In this document: positions 42,477 to 51,112 of the stretch, piece after piece | Numbering within the stretch: the stretch's first letter is position 1 | Layout: each line of letters begins with the position of its first letter | Assembly: GCF_017652985.1 (NCBI RefSeq) | Contig: NZ_JAGGDJ010000018.1 | Location: 1 to 64,000, forward strand | Source: Paenibacillus artemisiicola | GTDB taxonomy: Bacteria > Bacillota > Bacilli > Paenibacillales > Paenibacillaceae | Direction of reading: 5' to 3' | DNA length: 64,000 bases | The notes under the pieces: model-generated | Seen by the model: only the letters and a program-made list of their open reading frames with translations | What the model was told of the DNA's origin: nothing | The model's database searches: none | Translations under genes and position numbers: made by a program

Positions 42477-43505
42477 CTAGCCCGCCGAGACCGCGCGCCG
42501 CAGCTCCGCGGCGAGCAGCGGCGCGACGAATTTGCGGAACACGTTGCCGGGCGGCCGATCGGTTCGCCATTTGTCCGCGGTGAGCACGACGACGATGTCC
42601 AGGCTCGGCACGACGTAGACGAACTGGCCGCCGTAGCCTTGGGCGAAGAAATACGCCAGCGCGGGCGCTTGTCGCCCCTCCGCGCCGGACCCGCCGTCCG
42701 CCGCTTGCGAGTCCGTCTCGCCGGGCTCGGCCGCCGCATCCTCGGCCGCGTCGTACGAGTCGCTCCACCAATGCCAGCCGTACCAGCCCCGCCGCGGCTC
42801 CTCCGATTCGATGAACGGCCGCACGGAGCGGACGGCCAGCGCGCGCGGCACGATCGGCTCGCCGGACCATTCGCCTTCCCGCAGATACAGCTCGCCGAAC
42901 TTCAGCATGTCGAGCGGGCGCAGCTTCATGCCGAAGCCGCCGGTATGGACGCCCTGCGGGTCCGTCTCCCATTCGTACGCCTCGATGCCGAGCGGGCCGA
43001 ACAGCCGCTCCTCGGCGAACCGGGCGACCGGCATGCCCGCGGCCCGCGCGAGCGCCGCCGCGAGCAGCTGCGAATTGCCGGAATTGTACTCCATGCGCGT
43101 GCCGGGATCGTCCGCGAGCGGCAGCTCGAGCACGAAGTCGAGCCAGTCCGGCGTCTTGGTCATGCGCGGAAACGAATTGAGCCCGCCGAATTCGGTCCAT
43201 TCGAAGCCGGCGGTCATCGTAAGCAGATGCTCGAGCGTTATCGACCGTTTGCGGGGATCGGAATCGGCGGCGAGCCGCGGGAAGAACGCCGAGGCCGGCG
43301 TCGCGGCGTCCGGCAGCTGGCCGCGGCCCATCGCGATGCAGACCAGCGCGGAGAGGACGCTCTTGGTGCAGGAATTGATCCGGGCGGGCTCGGCCGCCGT
43401 GCCGGGCTCCCGGTAATGGTCGTAGACGAGCCGGCCGTGTCGGCTGATCAGGCAGCTTCGCAAGTTGAGCGGCGCGATCGACGCCGTCAGCGGTGATAAG
43501 TCCAT
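42477..43505 (-). CDS. Beta-lactamase-fold serine hydrolase (class C-like / esterase type)
   Basis: A 342-residue hydrolase of the beta-lactamase/PBP4*-like superfamily. The nucleophile motif SxxK is SCTK (Ser45, Lys48 of the shorter form), the tyrosine motif is EYNSGNS, and GGFGMKLRPLDMLKFGELYL is a common companion segment. An acidic, Ala/Asp/Gly-rich insertion (AAEDAAAEPGETDSQAADGG) breaks the C-terminal third. No signal peptide is visible, so it is cytoplasmic and more likely an esterase or amidase than a resistance enzyme. ATG 43505 is preferred because AAGGATGG precedes it; an ATG 9 bp earlier overlaps that site. Confidence 0.85.
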   Translation of the reverse strand: MDLSPLTASIAPLNLRSCLISRHGRLVYDHYREPGTAAEPARINSCTKSVLSALVCIAMGRGQLPDAATPASAFFPRLAADSDPRKRSITLEHLLTMTAGFEWTEFGGLNSFPRMTKTPDWLDFVLELPLADDPGTRMEYNSGNSQLLAAALARAAGMPVARFAEERLFGPLGIEAYEWETDPQGVHTGGFGMKLRPLDMLKFGELYLREGEWSGEPIVPRALAVRSVRPFIESEEPRRGWYGWHWWSDSYDAAEDAAAEPGETDSQAADGGSGAEGRQAPALAYFFAQGYGGQFVYVVPSLDIVVVLTADKWRTDRPPGNVFRKFVAPLLAAELRRAVSAG

Positions 43506-43660
43506 GGTATCCATCCTTGTCTATAGCCGTGATGAGCGATTCATCCGTACCGCCTTAGTTTACCATTTGCGGGAGCGGAATCGAAATCGGTCCGGCGGGC
43601 GGTCTCGGTCCGAGCGGGATCGCGTTCAAGGAACGGAAGGGATGCGATTCAAAAAACGGA

Positions 43661-43703
43661 TTGACAATCGCGTCTTCGGCACATATATTTGTTGTACATA
43701 CAA
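43661..43703 (+). promoter_or_regulatory. MFS promoter with inverted copy of the MarR operator
   Basis: TTGACA (43661-43666), 17-bp spacer, TATATT (43684-43689). Three bases later, TTGTACATACAA (43692-43703) is the exact reverse complement of the 12-mer at the marR promoter. The rest of 43506-43808 is the 5' leader of the MFS gene. Confidence 0.75.
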
Positions 43704-43808
43704 AATAAAATCCGAGGCTGAAGGTTACCCGCATTCCCAAACCGAAGGTTCGCCGCCGGTTTCATGCGCCGGAAGCCTCGATATTCCATTGAAACGGAGC
43801 GTGTTGTC

Positions 43809-45077
43809 TTGCAACCACCCGCGAAATCATCCTCTTTCCACTATGGCTGGGTCGTCGTGCTCGTCGCGTTCGCCGCGCTGCTCGTCTCGGCGGGCATCCG
43901 GTCCATGCCGAGCATTCTCATCGTGCCGTTCGAAACGGAGTTCGGCTGGGAGCGCAGCGGAATTTCCGGCGTCATCTCGGTCGGCATTTTCCTTTACGGC
44001 CTCGTCGGCCCGTTCTCGGCGGCGCTGCTCGCCAAATTCGGCATTCGGCGCGTCATGGTCTTCGCTTTGATCGTGCTGGCCGCCAGCATGTCGCTCACGC
44101 CGCTCATGACGCAGCTGTGGCAGTACGAACTGCTGTGGGGCGTCGTCTCCGGGCTCGCGACCGGGATGATGGCGAACGTTCTCGGCGTCACCGTGGCGAG
44201 CCGTTGGTTCGTCAAGCGCCGGGGGCTCGTCGTCGGCATCCTGACCGCCAGCGCGGCGACGGGCCAGCTGCTGTTCCTGCCGCTGCTCGCGCAATTGACC
44301 GTGCATCAGGGCTGGCGGTACGCGATGTACACGGCCGTCGGCGTCATACTCGCGCTGCTCGTCATCGTCGCGCTGTTCATGCGCAATCACCCGTACGACG
44401 TCGGGGCCGCGCCTTACGGCGCGGACGAAGTCGCCGAGCCCGAACCGTTCCGGGGCAGCATCTTCCTGACGCCGCTTCTGACGCTGCGCGACGCGGTGAA
44501 GAACAAAACGTTCTGGCTGCTCGCCGGCACGTTCTTCTTCTGCGGCTTCTCGACGAACGGCCTTATCGGCACGCATCTGATCGCGGCCTGCGGGGATCAC
44601 GGCATCGAGGAAGTGACGGCGGCGGGGCTTCTCGCGTTCATGGGCGTGTTCGATCTCGTCGGCACGACGCTGTCGGGCTGGTTCACGGACCGGTTCGACT
44701 CCCGCAAGCTGCTGTTCTGGTACTATGGCCTGCGCGGACTGTCGCTGATCTTCCTGCCGTTCGCGCTCGACGCGACGCCGGCGATGCTCGTCGTGTTCTC
44801 GGTCTTCTACGGTCTCGACTGGATCGCTACCGTGCCGCCGACCGTCCGGCTCGCGGCGCAGGAGTTCGGCAAGGAGCGGGCCGGCATGGTGTTCGGCTGG
44901 GTCGTCGTCGCCCACCAGGTCGGCGCGTCGGCCGCGGCCTACGGAGCGGGGCTCGTCCGCCAGTTCACCGGCACGTACTCGACGACTTTCGTGACCGCCG
45001 GCTTCATCTGCCTCATCGCCGCGCTTATGGCGCTGCGCATCGCGAAGCAGGCGTCGGCGCTTCGGGCGCAGGCTTAA
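43809..45077 (+). CDS. MFS transporter, monocarboxylate/oxalate-formate antiporter-like
   Basis: A 422-residue 12-span transporter. The N-terminus SSFHYGWVVVLVAFAALLVSAGI and RSMPSILIVPFETEFGWERS resemble the monocarboxylate/oxalate MFS group (MCT/OFA), with a central loop near residue 190. The second half contains GLLAFMGVFDLVGTTLSGWFTDRF. TTG 43809 is chosen, with ACGGAG 9 bp upstream; an in-frame ATG 45 bp earlier lacks a ribosome site. Its promoter carries the same box as marR, so it is probably the main target of that regulator. The cargo is unknown. Confidence 0.85.
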   Translation: MQPPAKSSSFHYGWVVVLVAFAALLVSAGIRSMPSILIVPFETEFGWERSGISGVISVGIFLYGLVGPFSAALLAKFGIRRVMVFALIVLAASMSLTPLMTQLWQYELLWGVVSGLATGMMANVLGVTVASRWFVKRRGLVVGILTASAATGQLLFLPLLAQLTVHQGWRYAMYTAVGVILALLVIVALFMRNHPYDVGAAPYGADEVAEPEPFRGSIFLTPLLTLRDAVKNKTFWLLAGTFFFCGFSTNGLIGTHLIAACGDHGIEEVTAAGLLAFMGVFDLVGTTLSGWFTDRFDSRKLLFWYYGLRGLSLIFLPFALDATPAMLVVFSVFYGLDWIATVPPTVRLAAQEFGKERAGMVFGWVVVAHQVGASAAAYGAGLVRQFTGTYSTTFVTAGFICLIAALMALRIAKQASALRAQA

Positions 45078-45104
45078 CTCATTGCTTGGATCATTGCTTG
45101 ATTC

Positions 45105-45164
45105 AGCGCTCTTCAGACGGTTGCCCCCGCGCTCGCAGGGATTGCCGTTGAAGAGCGCTTTTTG
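45105..45164 (+). terminator. Intrinsic terminator after the MFS gene
   Basis: AGCGCTCTTCA (45105-45115) pairs with TGAAGAGCGCT (45149-45159), then five T. The inner ACGG/CCGT extends the stem. Confidence 0.85.
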
Positions 45165-45222
45165 TATTTATCGGGCTTGGCGCCGAGGGGAGCCGCTAAA
45201 AGGAATTAGCTGACGGCATGAG

Positions 45223-45395
45223 AAGGTGACCCGGTCACCTACATGGGGAGAACGGCACGTCTGGGGGTGCGAAAAGGTTACCGGGTCACCTTCACGGGGG
45301 CGAATGGCACGCTTGGCGGCGCAAGAAGGTTAGCGGGTCACCTTTGCGGGGCGAACGGCACGTCTGGAGGCGCGAGAGAAGGCTGCCGTAACCCG
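45223..45395. repeat. Short diverged array of the 52-bp repeat family
   Basis: AAGGT-starting units lie at 45223, 45274, 45326 and a broken one at 45379 (51-53 bp apart). The first junction AGGTGACC-C-GGTCACCT is a perfect 8-1-8 palindrome. Shared words with the 26.5-kb array are AGGTNACC, GTNACCT, CGAACGG and GCGCAAGA. No gene seen in 45165-45560. Confidence 0.7.
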
Positions 45396-45575
45396 GCCGA
45401 AAAAGGTTTTTTCGCCAACCGGTTTCAACGCTGCCGCCAGCGGGTAAATAGAAACGTTCATTGGGCATCCGGCGAAGTTGTGGCGATTTTGTTTCCGTTT
45501 CCTTAAAAGACAGGAAATCGCGCGGCCGACGGCGAATACATACCGGATAGACTTTGGGGTAAGAGGAGTGCACGG

Positions 45576-47648
45576 ATGAAACAGCAAGACGACCACAAGG
45601 AACATGCCGCCCGTAACCGGAACTCATTCACCTTGCGCCTGAACATTTTCTTCGGCGCGACGTTTCTATTATTCAGCATTCTGATCGTGCGGCTCGCGAT
45701 TCTGCAATTCGTCGACGGACCGACGCTGCAGGCGCAGTTCGACAAGAACAGCACGCGGGAAGTTCAGATTCCGCCGATCCGCGGCAACATTTTGGATTCG
45801 AAGGGCACGCCGCTCGCCTATTCCACGTCGACGCAATCGCTGTATTTCACGATTCCGTCGAAGTTCAAGCAGGCGGACGCCGACAAGCTGGCCCAGCGCC
45901 TGCTCGACGTGTTCACGAAGTACGGGAAGGCCGATCAAGCCATATCGCTCGCCGAGATCAAGAAGCGGATGGACATGGACCATATCCAGAACACGTACTC
46001 CGTGCCGCGCCGGATCAAGCTCGGGCTGTCCGAGACGGAGATTGCCTATTTCGCCGAAAACCGCGAAGCGTACCCCGGCATCGACGTCGTCGAAGAGAGC
46101 GTCCGCAACTACGACAAGGAAGACGTGGCGGTTCAGCTGATCGGCTACTTGAAGAAATACCGCGGCGTCCGGGAAACGATGACCAAGTACAAGGACATCG
46201 AAGAAGGCGACGACAGCGGGCAGCAGTACCTGGACGACGAAGACGTCGGCGTCGACGGGCTCGAATACATGTACCAGGACGTGCTGCGCGGCAAAAACGG
46301 CCTCAAGACGTATCCGGTCAACGCGCAGAACACGATCGTCGGGCCGCCGACGGTCACCGTGCCGGTCAAGGGCGACAACCTGTACCTGACGATCGACAAG
46401 CGGGTGCAGATGCTGACGCAGCAGGCGATCATGAACCATCTGGATTTCATGAAGCACGCGACGTCCGGCTCGTGGACGGACGGCGCGGACGCAACGACGG
46501 GCTACGCGGTCGCGATGGAAGTGAAGACCGGCAAAATCGTCGCGATGGCGAGCATGCCGGATTACGATCCGAACGTCTGGTCCGGCGGCTCCATCAGCAC
46601 GGAAGACCTGAAAGCGATCCAGTACTTTCAGGCGAACGGCACGATCCGCCAGGCGTATCCGCCGTACGACGACGAGAAGGAGCGCAACCGCCACCCGTCG
46701 TCGATGGTGCCGCTCGGCTCGACGCAGAAGCCGCTGTCGGTCCTGCTCGGCTTGAACGAAGGCTTGATCACGACGCATACGCTGTATCAGGATAAAGGCG
46801 TGTTTTATTTCGGCAAAGCCGGCTACCAGGTCGCGATTCACGATTCGCAGGGCCACGCGTACGGCACGATCGACCCCGCCGACGCCATCGCGCACTCGTC
46901 CAATACGTTCATGGCGTCCGAGATCGGCAACAAGCTGTACCAGAAGTACAAAGGCGCCAAAGGCGTGGACGTGTGGGACAGCTACATGAAGCAGTTCGGG
47001 CTCGGCGTGACCACGCAGAGCGGGCTGCCGGGCGAAAACAAAGGCGTTATCGACTATTACCACGAGTCCGAATCCGCGAGCCCGCAATCCGCGCTCATCC
47101 GGGCGTCGTTCGGCCAACAGGCCAAATACACGACGCTGCAGCTCGCGCAGTACGCCGCCATGCTCGGCAACCGCGGCAAGCGGCTGCAGCCGCAGTTCGT
47201 CGACAAGATCGTCGACCAGGACGGCAAGGTCGTGCAAGGGTATACGCCGAAGGTGCTGAACACCGTGACGTTCCCGAAAGCCTATTGGGACGAAATCGAC
47301 GACGGCATGAGCCGCGTATCGGTGCAGGGCTTCGACGACTTCAAGTACAACTTCCTCCGGAAAACGGGGACGTCCGAGCAGGACGTCGGCGACCGGAAGA
47401 AGGTCGAGAACTCCGTGTTCATCGCGCTGGCCCCAGCCGAGGATCCCGTCCTCGCGGTCGCGGTCGTCGTGCCGGACGGCGGCTTCGGCGCGTACGGCGC
47501 CGCGCCGATCGCGCGCAAAATCTTCGACGCGTACGACGAATACGTCGGCCTCGACGGCACGCCGCATCCGAAAACGACGGACGCGAACGGAACGGCCGAC
47601 GGCAAGGACGCGGCGGGTACGACGAATACGACGACCGGCGGGCACTAA
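45576..47648 (+). CDS. Class B penicillin-binding protein (PBP2 type transpeptidase)
   Basis: A 690-residue membrane-anchored D,D-transpeptidase. One N-terminal span (about residues 24-45, FFGATFLLFSILIVRLAI) is followed by the dimerisation domain that begins PPIRGNILDSKGTPLAYS. The active-site motifs are intact: STQK (Ser382-Lys385), SSN (441-443) and KTGTS (596-600). A Thr/Asp/Gly-rich tail ends the protein. The ATG follows GAGGAG. It cross-links peptidoglycan during elongation or sporulation. No SEDS partner is next to it; a surface O-acylation pair is convergent with it. Confidence 0.93.
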   Translation: MKQQDDHKEHAARNRNSFTLRLNIFFGATFLLFSILIVRLAILQFVDGPTLQAQFDKNSTREVQIPPIRGNILDSKGTPLAYSTSTQSLYFTIPSKFKQADADKLAQRLLDVFTKYGKADQAISLAEIKKRMDMDHIQNTYSVPRRIKLGLSETEIAYFAENREAYPGIDVVEESVRNYDKEDVAVQLIGYLKKYRGVRETMTKYKDIEEGDDSGQQYLDDEDVGVDGLEYMYQDVLRGKNGLKTYPVNAQNTIVGPPTVTVPVKGDNLYLTIDKRVQMLTQQAIMNHLDFMKHATSGSWTDGADATTGYAVAMEVKTGKIVAMASMPDYDPNVWSGGSISTEDLKAIQYFQANGTIRQAYPPYDDEKERNRHPSSMVPLGSTQKPLSVLLGLNEGLITTHTLYQDKGVFYFGKAGYQVAIHDSQGHAYGTIDPADAIAHSSNTFMASEIGNKLYQKYKGAKGVDVWDSYMKQFGLGVTTQSGLPGENKGVIDYYHESESASPQSALIRASFGQQAKYTTLQLAQYAAMLGNRGKRLQPQFVDKIVDQDGKVVQGYTPKVLNTVTFPKAYWDEIDDGMSRVSVQGFDDFKYNFLRKTGTSEQDVGDRKKVENSVFIALAPAEDPVLAVAVVVPDGGFGAYGAAPIARKIFDAYDEYVGLDGTPHPKTTDANGTADGKDAAGTTNTTTGGH

Positions 47649-47668
47649 GCCGAAGCGCCATAATAGTG

Positions 47669-47705
47669 AAAGACCTTGAGGCTTGCGGGCCTCAAGGTCT
47701 TTTTT
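47669..47705. terminator. Intrinsic terminator between the PBP gene and the SGNH gene
   Basis: AAAGACCTTGAGGC (47669-47682) pairs with GCCTCAAGGTCTTT (47689-47702), loop TTGCGG, then T-run. The minus strand also has TTT after the stem, so it may work both ways. Confidence 0.88.
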
Positions 47706-47751
47706 GCGTGGCATGGCGCGGAGGGGCTTCAGCATTAGGCGGGCTAGCCGG

Positions 47752-49314
47752 TTACTTCGCGCCTCCCGCCTCCACCACGTACCGCACGCTCCACGCGTTC
47801 GGCCGCTCGGTCCGGACGCCGAGCCCGAGCAGCTCCGCGAGCCGCACGATCGGCACCTGCGTCCCGCCGCCGACGAGCCGCGCGGGATACGGCAGCTCGG
47901 CTGGGCGGCCGTCGACCGACGCCGACGAGCTGCCGATCGTCAGCGCGACGCGCTTCCCGCCGCGCGCCACGACGAGCGTCTTCGCGGCCTGGTTCCAGTC
48001 GAGGGTCGCGCCGAGCGCGGCCGCCGCTTCCTTCGCCGGCACGAGCAGCTCGCCGTCGCCGGGCACGATCCGTCTCGTGAACGCGTCTTCGCCCGGCGCC
48101 GCCGCGTTCGCCGCGAGTCCCTCGCCCGCGTCCGAGCCCGCGACTACGGCGACGCTCGCGCTCACGGGATCGCCCTCCGGCGTCAGCGCCAGCGTGCGGA
48201 CCTGCTCCGCCAGCTCGCCCGAGAACGACTGCGCGTTGGCCGCCGTCATGCGGAAGCGCGGGTCGTCCTTGCCGATCGCCGCGGCGATCGCCGAATTGAC
48301 GGCTTGGCTGTGATGCGAGATGTCCTTGTACAGCCCGAGGTCGTACGTCCACTCGCCGGCCGTCCGGAAGTCGTATACCCGCGCGTTCGGCAGCGCGTCG
48401 AACTGCCGGAACATCCAGGCCGCCATGTCGAGCTGGTTCCGGTAGCGCGTCTCGTTCGTCTGCGCCCAGACCGCCTCCCGCAGCACGCTGTACGGCGGAT
48501 AGTAGAACGTGAACCGCACTTCCGGATGCGCCTTGACGAGCGACAGGACGCGCGTCTCGAAATTCCGCCGGATCACCTCGAGCGGCTCCTCGTTCAAACC
48601 GAAGTACGTCTCCTCCTGCTGCGCGTCCCGGTAATCCTTCAGCACGGCCGCCTTGCCGAAGCGCACGCTGCCGTTCCAGTTGTAGAGCGTCTCCAGGCTT
48701 TGCGTGCCGGAGCCGGTCAGCGTCTTCGCGATCTCCTTGATGAACGGCCCGTACACGCTGTAATTGAGCAGGTACCGGTAGTCGTTCCAGCGGTTGTCGT
48801 CGTAGAGGTAATCCGGAAACGGGCCGGCCGCCTCCTGATCGCCGTTCTTCAGGGCGAAATAATCGAGCCCCCAAAGCACTTGCTTCACTTTGCCCGTCCC
48901 GATGGCAAGCTTCGCGATCTTGTACTGTTCGTCCGCCGTCGAGCCCCGGATGGACAGCTTGAGCGCGTGCCCGCCTAGCGCCCGGCCGACCTCGGAGGGC
49001 AGGAAGTTCTCCGTCATCGACGTGCCGACGATGATCGTGTCGTAGTCGTAATGCAGCGCGAGCCCCGGATTCTGGTATCGCTGCTCCGACGAGAAGAACG
49101 GCCGGAAGCCGAACGGCTTGTGGTAGAACTGCAGCGGATCGACGACGAACGTGACGAGCGCGGCGAGCGCCGCGAACAGAACGGCGAGCGCGGCGGTCCG
49201 AAGCAGCATCGCTCGGGCTGCCTTCGCCTTGATGCGCGCGCCCGCTTCGGGACGGGGCGCGGAGCGGGGCGCGCCGAGCGGGCGGTCTTGCCTTGCGGGA
49301 GCCGGCATGGGCAC
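47752..49314 (-). CDS. SGNH-like (AlgJ/AlgX/DltD-type) protein fused to a copper-amine-oxidase N-like domain
   Basis: A 520-residue protein. One N-terminal membrane span (residues 37-58) anchors an extracellular SGNH-type domain. The nucleophile is probably Ser99 in IIVGTSMTEN, and the Asp331/His334 pair lies in YKDISHHS, giving a full Ser-Asp-His set. The C-terminal part (about residues 420-515: ELLVPAKEAAAALGATLDW...RLAELLGLGV) matches the copper amine oxidase N-terminal-like domain common in Paenibacillus surface proteins. The gene follows the MBOAT gene by 35 bp in one operon, with a GTG start. It would transfer acyl groups exported by the MBOAT protein to a wall polymer or exopolysaccharide. 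Confidence 0.75.
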   Translation of the reverse strand: MPMPAPARQDRPLGAPRSAPRPEAGARIKAKAARAMLLRTAALAVLFAALAALVTFVVDPLQFYHKPFGFRPFFSSEQRYQNPGLALHYDYDTIIVGTSMTENFLPSEVGRALGGHALKLSIRGSTADEQYKIAKLAIGTGKVKQVLWGLDYFALKNGDQEAAGPFPDYLYDDNRWNDYRYLLNYSVYGPFIKEIAKTLTGSGTQSLETLYNWNGSVRFGKAAVLKDYRDAQQEETYFGLNEEPLEVIRRNFETRVLSLVKAHPEVRFTFYYPPYSVLREAVWAQTNETRYRNQLDMAAWMFRQFDALPNARVYDFRTAGEWTYDLGLYKDISHHSQAVNSAIAAAIGKDDPRFRMTAANAQSFSGELAEQVRTLALTPEGDPVSASVAVVAGSDAGEGLAANAAAPGEDAFTRRIVPGDGELLVPAKEAAAALGATLDWNQAAKTLVVARGGKRVALTIGSSSASVDGRPAELPYPARLVGGGTQVPIVRLAELLGLGVRTERPNAWSVRYVVEAGGAK

Positions 49315-49349
49315 GGGAGGTCACCGTCCTTCTTGGAAGTGGGCGTCAG

Positions 49350-50738
49350 TTAGAAGTTGAAGTACAGGAACGCACTGATGCGGTTGAAGTAAAGCAGCGA
49401 GAAGACCAGCAGCGCGGCCGCGGCGACGGACGTGCGCCAGGTCGGCCGGAACGTGTCGGCGAGGCGCGACGAGTTCCGGCACAGCAGCACGATCGGCACG
49501 AAGAGCGCGATCAGCAGCAGCGGCGGCGCGAGCGTCTTCAGGTCCGCGAGCGAGACGCCCTGCAGCCCGGCCATCCCTTTCAGGATGCGCGCCGCCTGGC
49601 CCCAGCTGTCCGCGCGGAAGAACACCCAGGTCGCGTTGATGAACATGAACGTGACGAACCAGGCGAGCGGGCGGGGGAGCGGCCGTCCGAGCTTGCCCCA
49701 GATGCGGTGCGCAACCTGTCCGACGCCGTGCAGCAGGCCCCAGAACAGGAACGTCCAGCCGGCGCCGTGCCAGAGCCCGCCGAGCGCGAACGTGACGACG
49801 AGGTTGCGCAGCATGACCGCTTCGCCGCGGCGGTTGCCGCCGAGCGGAATATAGACGTAGTCGCGCAGGAAGCGGCTCAGCGTCATGTGCCAGCGCCGCC
49901 AGAAATCCTGGATGCTGAGCGCTTTGTACGGGGAGTCGAAGTTTTGCGGCAGCTTGATGTTGAACACGAGCGCGGCGCCGATCGCCATGTCGGTGTAGCC
50001 GCTGAAATCGAAATAAAGCTGGAAGGTGTACGAAAGCGAAGCCGTCCAGGCGGCGATGAAATGCGTCGCGTTCGCGAAGCCGTCGTTGGCCGCCGCGGCG
50101 AACGTGTCGGCGAGGACCACCTTCTTGAACAAGCCGATGCAGAACAGGTAGACGCCGCGGGCCGCGTTCGGCCACTGCCAGATTTTGTTGCGGAGCCGGT
50201 CGAACTGCGGCATCATCTCGCCATGGTGCAGGATCGGGCCGGCGATGAGATGGGGATAGAAGGTGACGAACAGCATGTAGCCGACGAGATTATATTCGGC
50301 CGCTTTGCCCTTGTAGGCATCGACGAGATAGGCGATCTGGGTGAAGGTGAAGAAGCTGATGCCGAGGGGCAGCAGCAGGCGAAGCACCGGGAAGGCGTGC
50401 CCCGTCCAGTCGGACAGGGTGCTCAGGAAGAAGTCGGCGTACTTGTAGTAACCGAGCAGAAGCAGGTTGCCGGCGATCGCGGCGATCAGGAGGGGCTTGC
50501 GGCGCGCGGCGGGCTTCCCGCTTCGCGGCTGCACGAGCCGGCCGAACGCGTAATTGAAGGCGATGGAGCCGAGAATGAGCGGCAGGTACAGGACGTTCCA
50601 GTACCCGTAGAAGAACAGCGACGCGAGGGTCAGCGAGAGCTTCGCGGCGACGAGCAGGCGGACCCGGTTGAGCAGGAAATAGACGGCGGCGGTGACGGGC
50701 CAGAAAGCGAAGATGAAGGCGTACGTATTGAACAGCAT
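49350..50738 (-). CDS. MBOAT-family membrane-bound O-acyltransferase (AlgI/PatA/DltB-like)
   Basis: A 462-residue polytopic membrane protein. Family marks are RRWHMTLSRFLRDYVYIPLGG with His284 and the invariant His324 in LGGLWHGAGWTFLFWG. YKYADFFLSTL and FYPHLIAGPILHHGEM are typical of the AlgI group. ATG 50738 follows AAGGGGTG and gives the normal N-terminus MLFNTYAFIF; a 20-residue extension upstream is unlikely. It moves acetyl or alanyl groups across the membrane for the SGNH protein encoded next in the operon. The acceptor could be peptidoglycan, teichoic acid or exopolysaccharide. Confidence 0.92.
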   Translation of the reverse strand: MLFNTYAFIFAFWPVTAAVYFLLNRVRLLVAAKLSLTLASLFFYGYWNVLYLPLILGSIAFNYAFGRLVQPRSGKPAARRKPLLIAAIAGNLLLLGYYKYADFFLSTLSDWTGHAFPVLRLLLPLGISFFTFTQIAYLVDAYKGKAAEYNLVGYMLFVTFYPHLIAGPILHHGEMMPQFDRLRNKIWQWPNAARGVYLFCIGLFKKVVLADTFAAAANDGFANATHFIAAWTASLSYTFQLYFDFSGYTDMAIGAALVFNIKLPQNFDSPYKALSIQDFWRRWHMTLSRFLRDYVYIPLGGNRRGEAVMLRNLVVTFALGGLWHGAGWTFLFWGLLHGVGQVAHRIWGKLGRPLPRPLAWFVTFMFINATWVFFRADSWGQAARILKGMAGLQGVSLADLKTLAPPLLLIALFVPIVLLCRNSSRLADTFRPTWRTSVAAAALLVFSLLYFNRISAFLYFNF

Positions 50739-50954
50739 CGACGGGTGCACCCCTTGCGCGATAGTCGTACGGGCAGGCTGGCGCCTACTTGTTAGCATAA
50801 CGCAAACGGTTGGGAAAATGTTGCAAAAATTGCGGATGCTGCCGATGAGGATGCGGGAGCAGGGAGGGAGCAGGGAAGGGGCGGCGCTTGAGGCCGGGGG
50901 CAGACCGGGATGGAGCCGAGAGGAAACGAGCGCCGAGGCAAAACGAAAGCAGCG

Positions 50955-50983
50955 CGAAAAGAGCGGAACGATAAGCGTTCCGC
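50955..50983 (-). terminator. Probable terminator of the second two-component operon
   Basis: GCGGAACG (50963-50970) pairs with CGTTCCGC (50976-50983), loop ATAAG; on the minus strand the stem is followed by CTCTTTT. It lies between the response-regulator stop and the MBOAT start. The rest of 50739-51112 shows nothing I can name. Confidence 0.65.
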
Positions 50984-51112
50984 CCTATAGTCCGCGCCAT
51001 GGGCTGCCGCGGCCGCCTCGCTTCTTCGCGCCGCGTTCGGCCCGCCGGCCGCGGCAACCGGCCGCGACCGGTTCCGGAGACCGTCCATCCGCGGCTCCCC
51101 GGCCGATCGCGG

